From RGIG7213 sp045545665 (GTDB lineage Bacteria; Bacillota; Clostridia; Oscillospirales; CAG-272), in contig JAZQBL010000015.1 in the NCBI GenBank assembly GCA_045545665.1, forward strand, positions 1-12,532: 12,532 bases of DNA. Reading direction: 5' to 3'. The notes below the pieces were generated by a model. That model made no database searches. It was not told where the DNA came from and saw only the letters and a list, made by a program, of their open reading frames with translations. The position numbers and the translations under genes were made by a program. This document shows positions 12,191 to 12,532 of this stretch, in pieces. How positions within the stretch are numbered: the first letter of the stretch is position 1; the number at the start of each line of letters is the position of its first letter.

Positions 12191-12532
12191 TATCTAACAT
12201 CTCCTTTTGTTCTTTTGTCGCAGTTCCGTTTTTCCTTGCACGGATAGCCGCCTGCCATTCCTTTTTTGATACCCACTTGTTTTTACCAACAAGTATCTCG
12301 TGCTTGGCAGGACGTGCATTTTTACCGTAACCAATACCTGCTTTATCACGCTGAACAACCCAACTATCGCTTTGCTCTTTCGGAGCGTTATGGGTGCGGG
12401 TGTGCCAACGGCTTGTATAAGAATAATCACCCTTTTTCCAAGTATATTTAACTTGGTCGTATCCGTTTTTCTGTTCTTCTTTTACTGTAGCAGAGGACGG
12501 AATTTTAATAGGTGAACTCTTGGGCAGAGTAT
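12165..12532 (-). CDS. C-terminal part of a probable polymorphic toxin (5' end outside window)
   Basis: The reading frame is open from the window edge to a TAA at 12167-12165, 121 codons, with no start needed within the window. The visible tail is basic (27 Lys/Arg against 12 Asp/Glu) and has the features YTWKKGDYSY, SRWHTRTHNAP (40-50), SWVVQRDKAG (56-65), KNKWVSKKEWQAAIRARKNGTAT (83-105) and a final DNGHWKP. I recall similar WHTRT...NGHWK tails as terminal toxin domains of large secreted polymorphic toxins (possibly an 'Ntox'-type family), but I cannot verify the family name. Conserved His and Arg residues in a basic domain would fit a nuclease; this is inference. The N-terminal secretion/delivery part lies beyond 12532. 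Confidence 0.7.
   Translation of the reverse strand, partial: TLPKSSPIKIPSSATVKEEQKNGYDQVKYTWKKGDYSYTSRWHTRTHNAPKEQSDSWVVQRDKAGIGYGKNARPAKHEILVGKNKWVSKKEWQAAIRARKNGTATKEQKEMLDNGHWKPKK

Noticed and set aside
12266..12515. Plus-strand frames of 61-71 codons at the right edge
   Set aside because: They are antisense to the toxin-like frame, which is open to the window edge, rich in Lys/Trp motifs, and followed by a coupled gene.

Overview
The window looks like chromosome from a low-to-mid GC Firmicute, most likely a clostridial (Oscillospiraceae/Ruminococcaceae-like) gut bacterium. The lineage evidence is: MutL has the Gram-positive-type endonuclease motif; L27 carries the cleavable N-terminal extension found in Firmicutes and sits beside the Prp protease that removes it; rplU-prp-rpmA has the Firmicutes gene order; promoters are strong sigma-A type; and hairpin-rich intergenic repeats resemble those seen in this group. 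The lineage call is inference; no 16S gene is present.

Layout, left to right. (1) Positions 1-445 hold no gene but a mosaic of hairpin-containing repeats. (2) Positions 446-4046 (+) are a tightly coupled operon: mutL followed by two tandem HAD-family phosphatase paralogues, each start codon overlapping the previous stop. (3) Positions 4047-4277 are a structured, hairpin-packed intergenic stretch. (4) Positions 4278-7093 (+) are trkA-trkH, a two-subunit K+ uptake system. (5) Positions 7094-7800 are a second gene-free patch in which the 1-390 repeat modules recur in inverted orientation and shuffled order. (6) Positions 7801-10132 (-) are the rpmG-secE-nusG-rplK-rplA operon, read leftward from a near-consensus promoter at 10235-10263 and ended by a terminator at 7760-7789. 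The rpmG gene encodes only 49 residues and is easily missed. (7) Positions 10133-10499 are a divergent promoter region. (8) Positions 10500-11472 (+) are rplU-prp-rpmA. (9) Positions 11473-11815 hold stem-loops and two facing terminators. (10) Positions 11816-12532 (-) hold a small acidic protein gene overlapping the 3' end of a basic protein gene that runs off the window. This pair has the features of a polymorphic toxin C-terminus with its immunity protein.

How the parts work together. The two ribosomal/secretion operons are divergent housekeeping units. Each has a candidate structured leader that could give r-protein feedback: a predicted L21-type leader before rplU and a three-hairpin spacer before rplK. 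Prp is encoded directly before its own substrate, L27. TrkH is the membrane pore and TrkA its cytoplasmic nucleotide-binding ring.

The parts least explained by known annotation are three. First, the mosaic repeats combine conserved shells with swapped but self-complementary hairpins. Second, the HAD pair has near-identical catalytic cores and diverged caps. Third, the overlapping basic/acidic gene pair lies at the right edge. I did not find a clear new multi-gene system.
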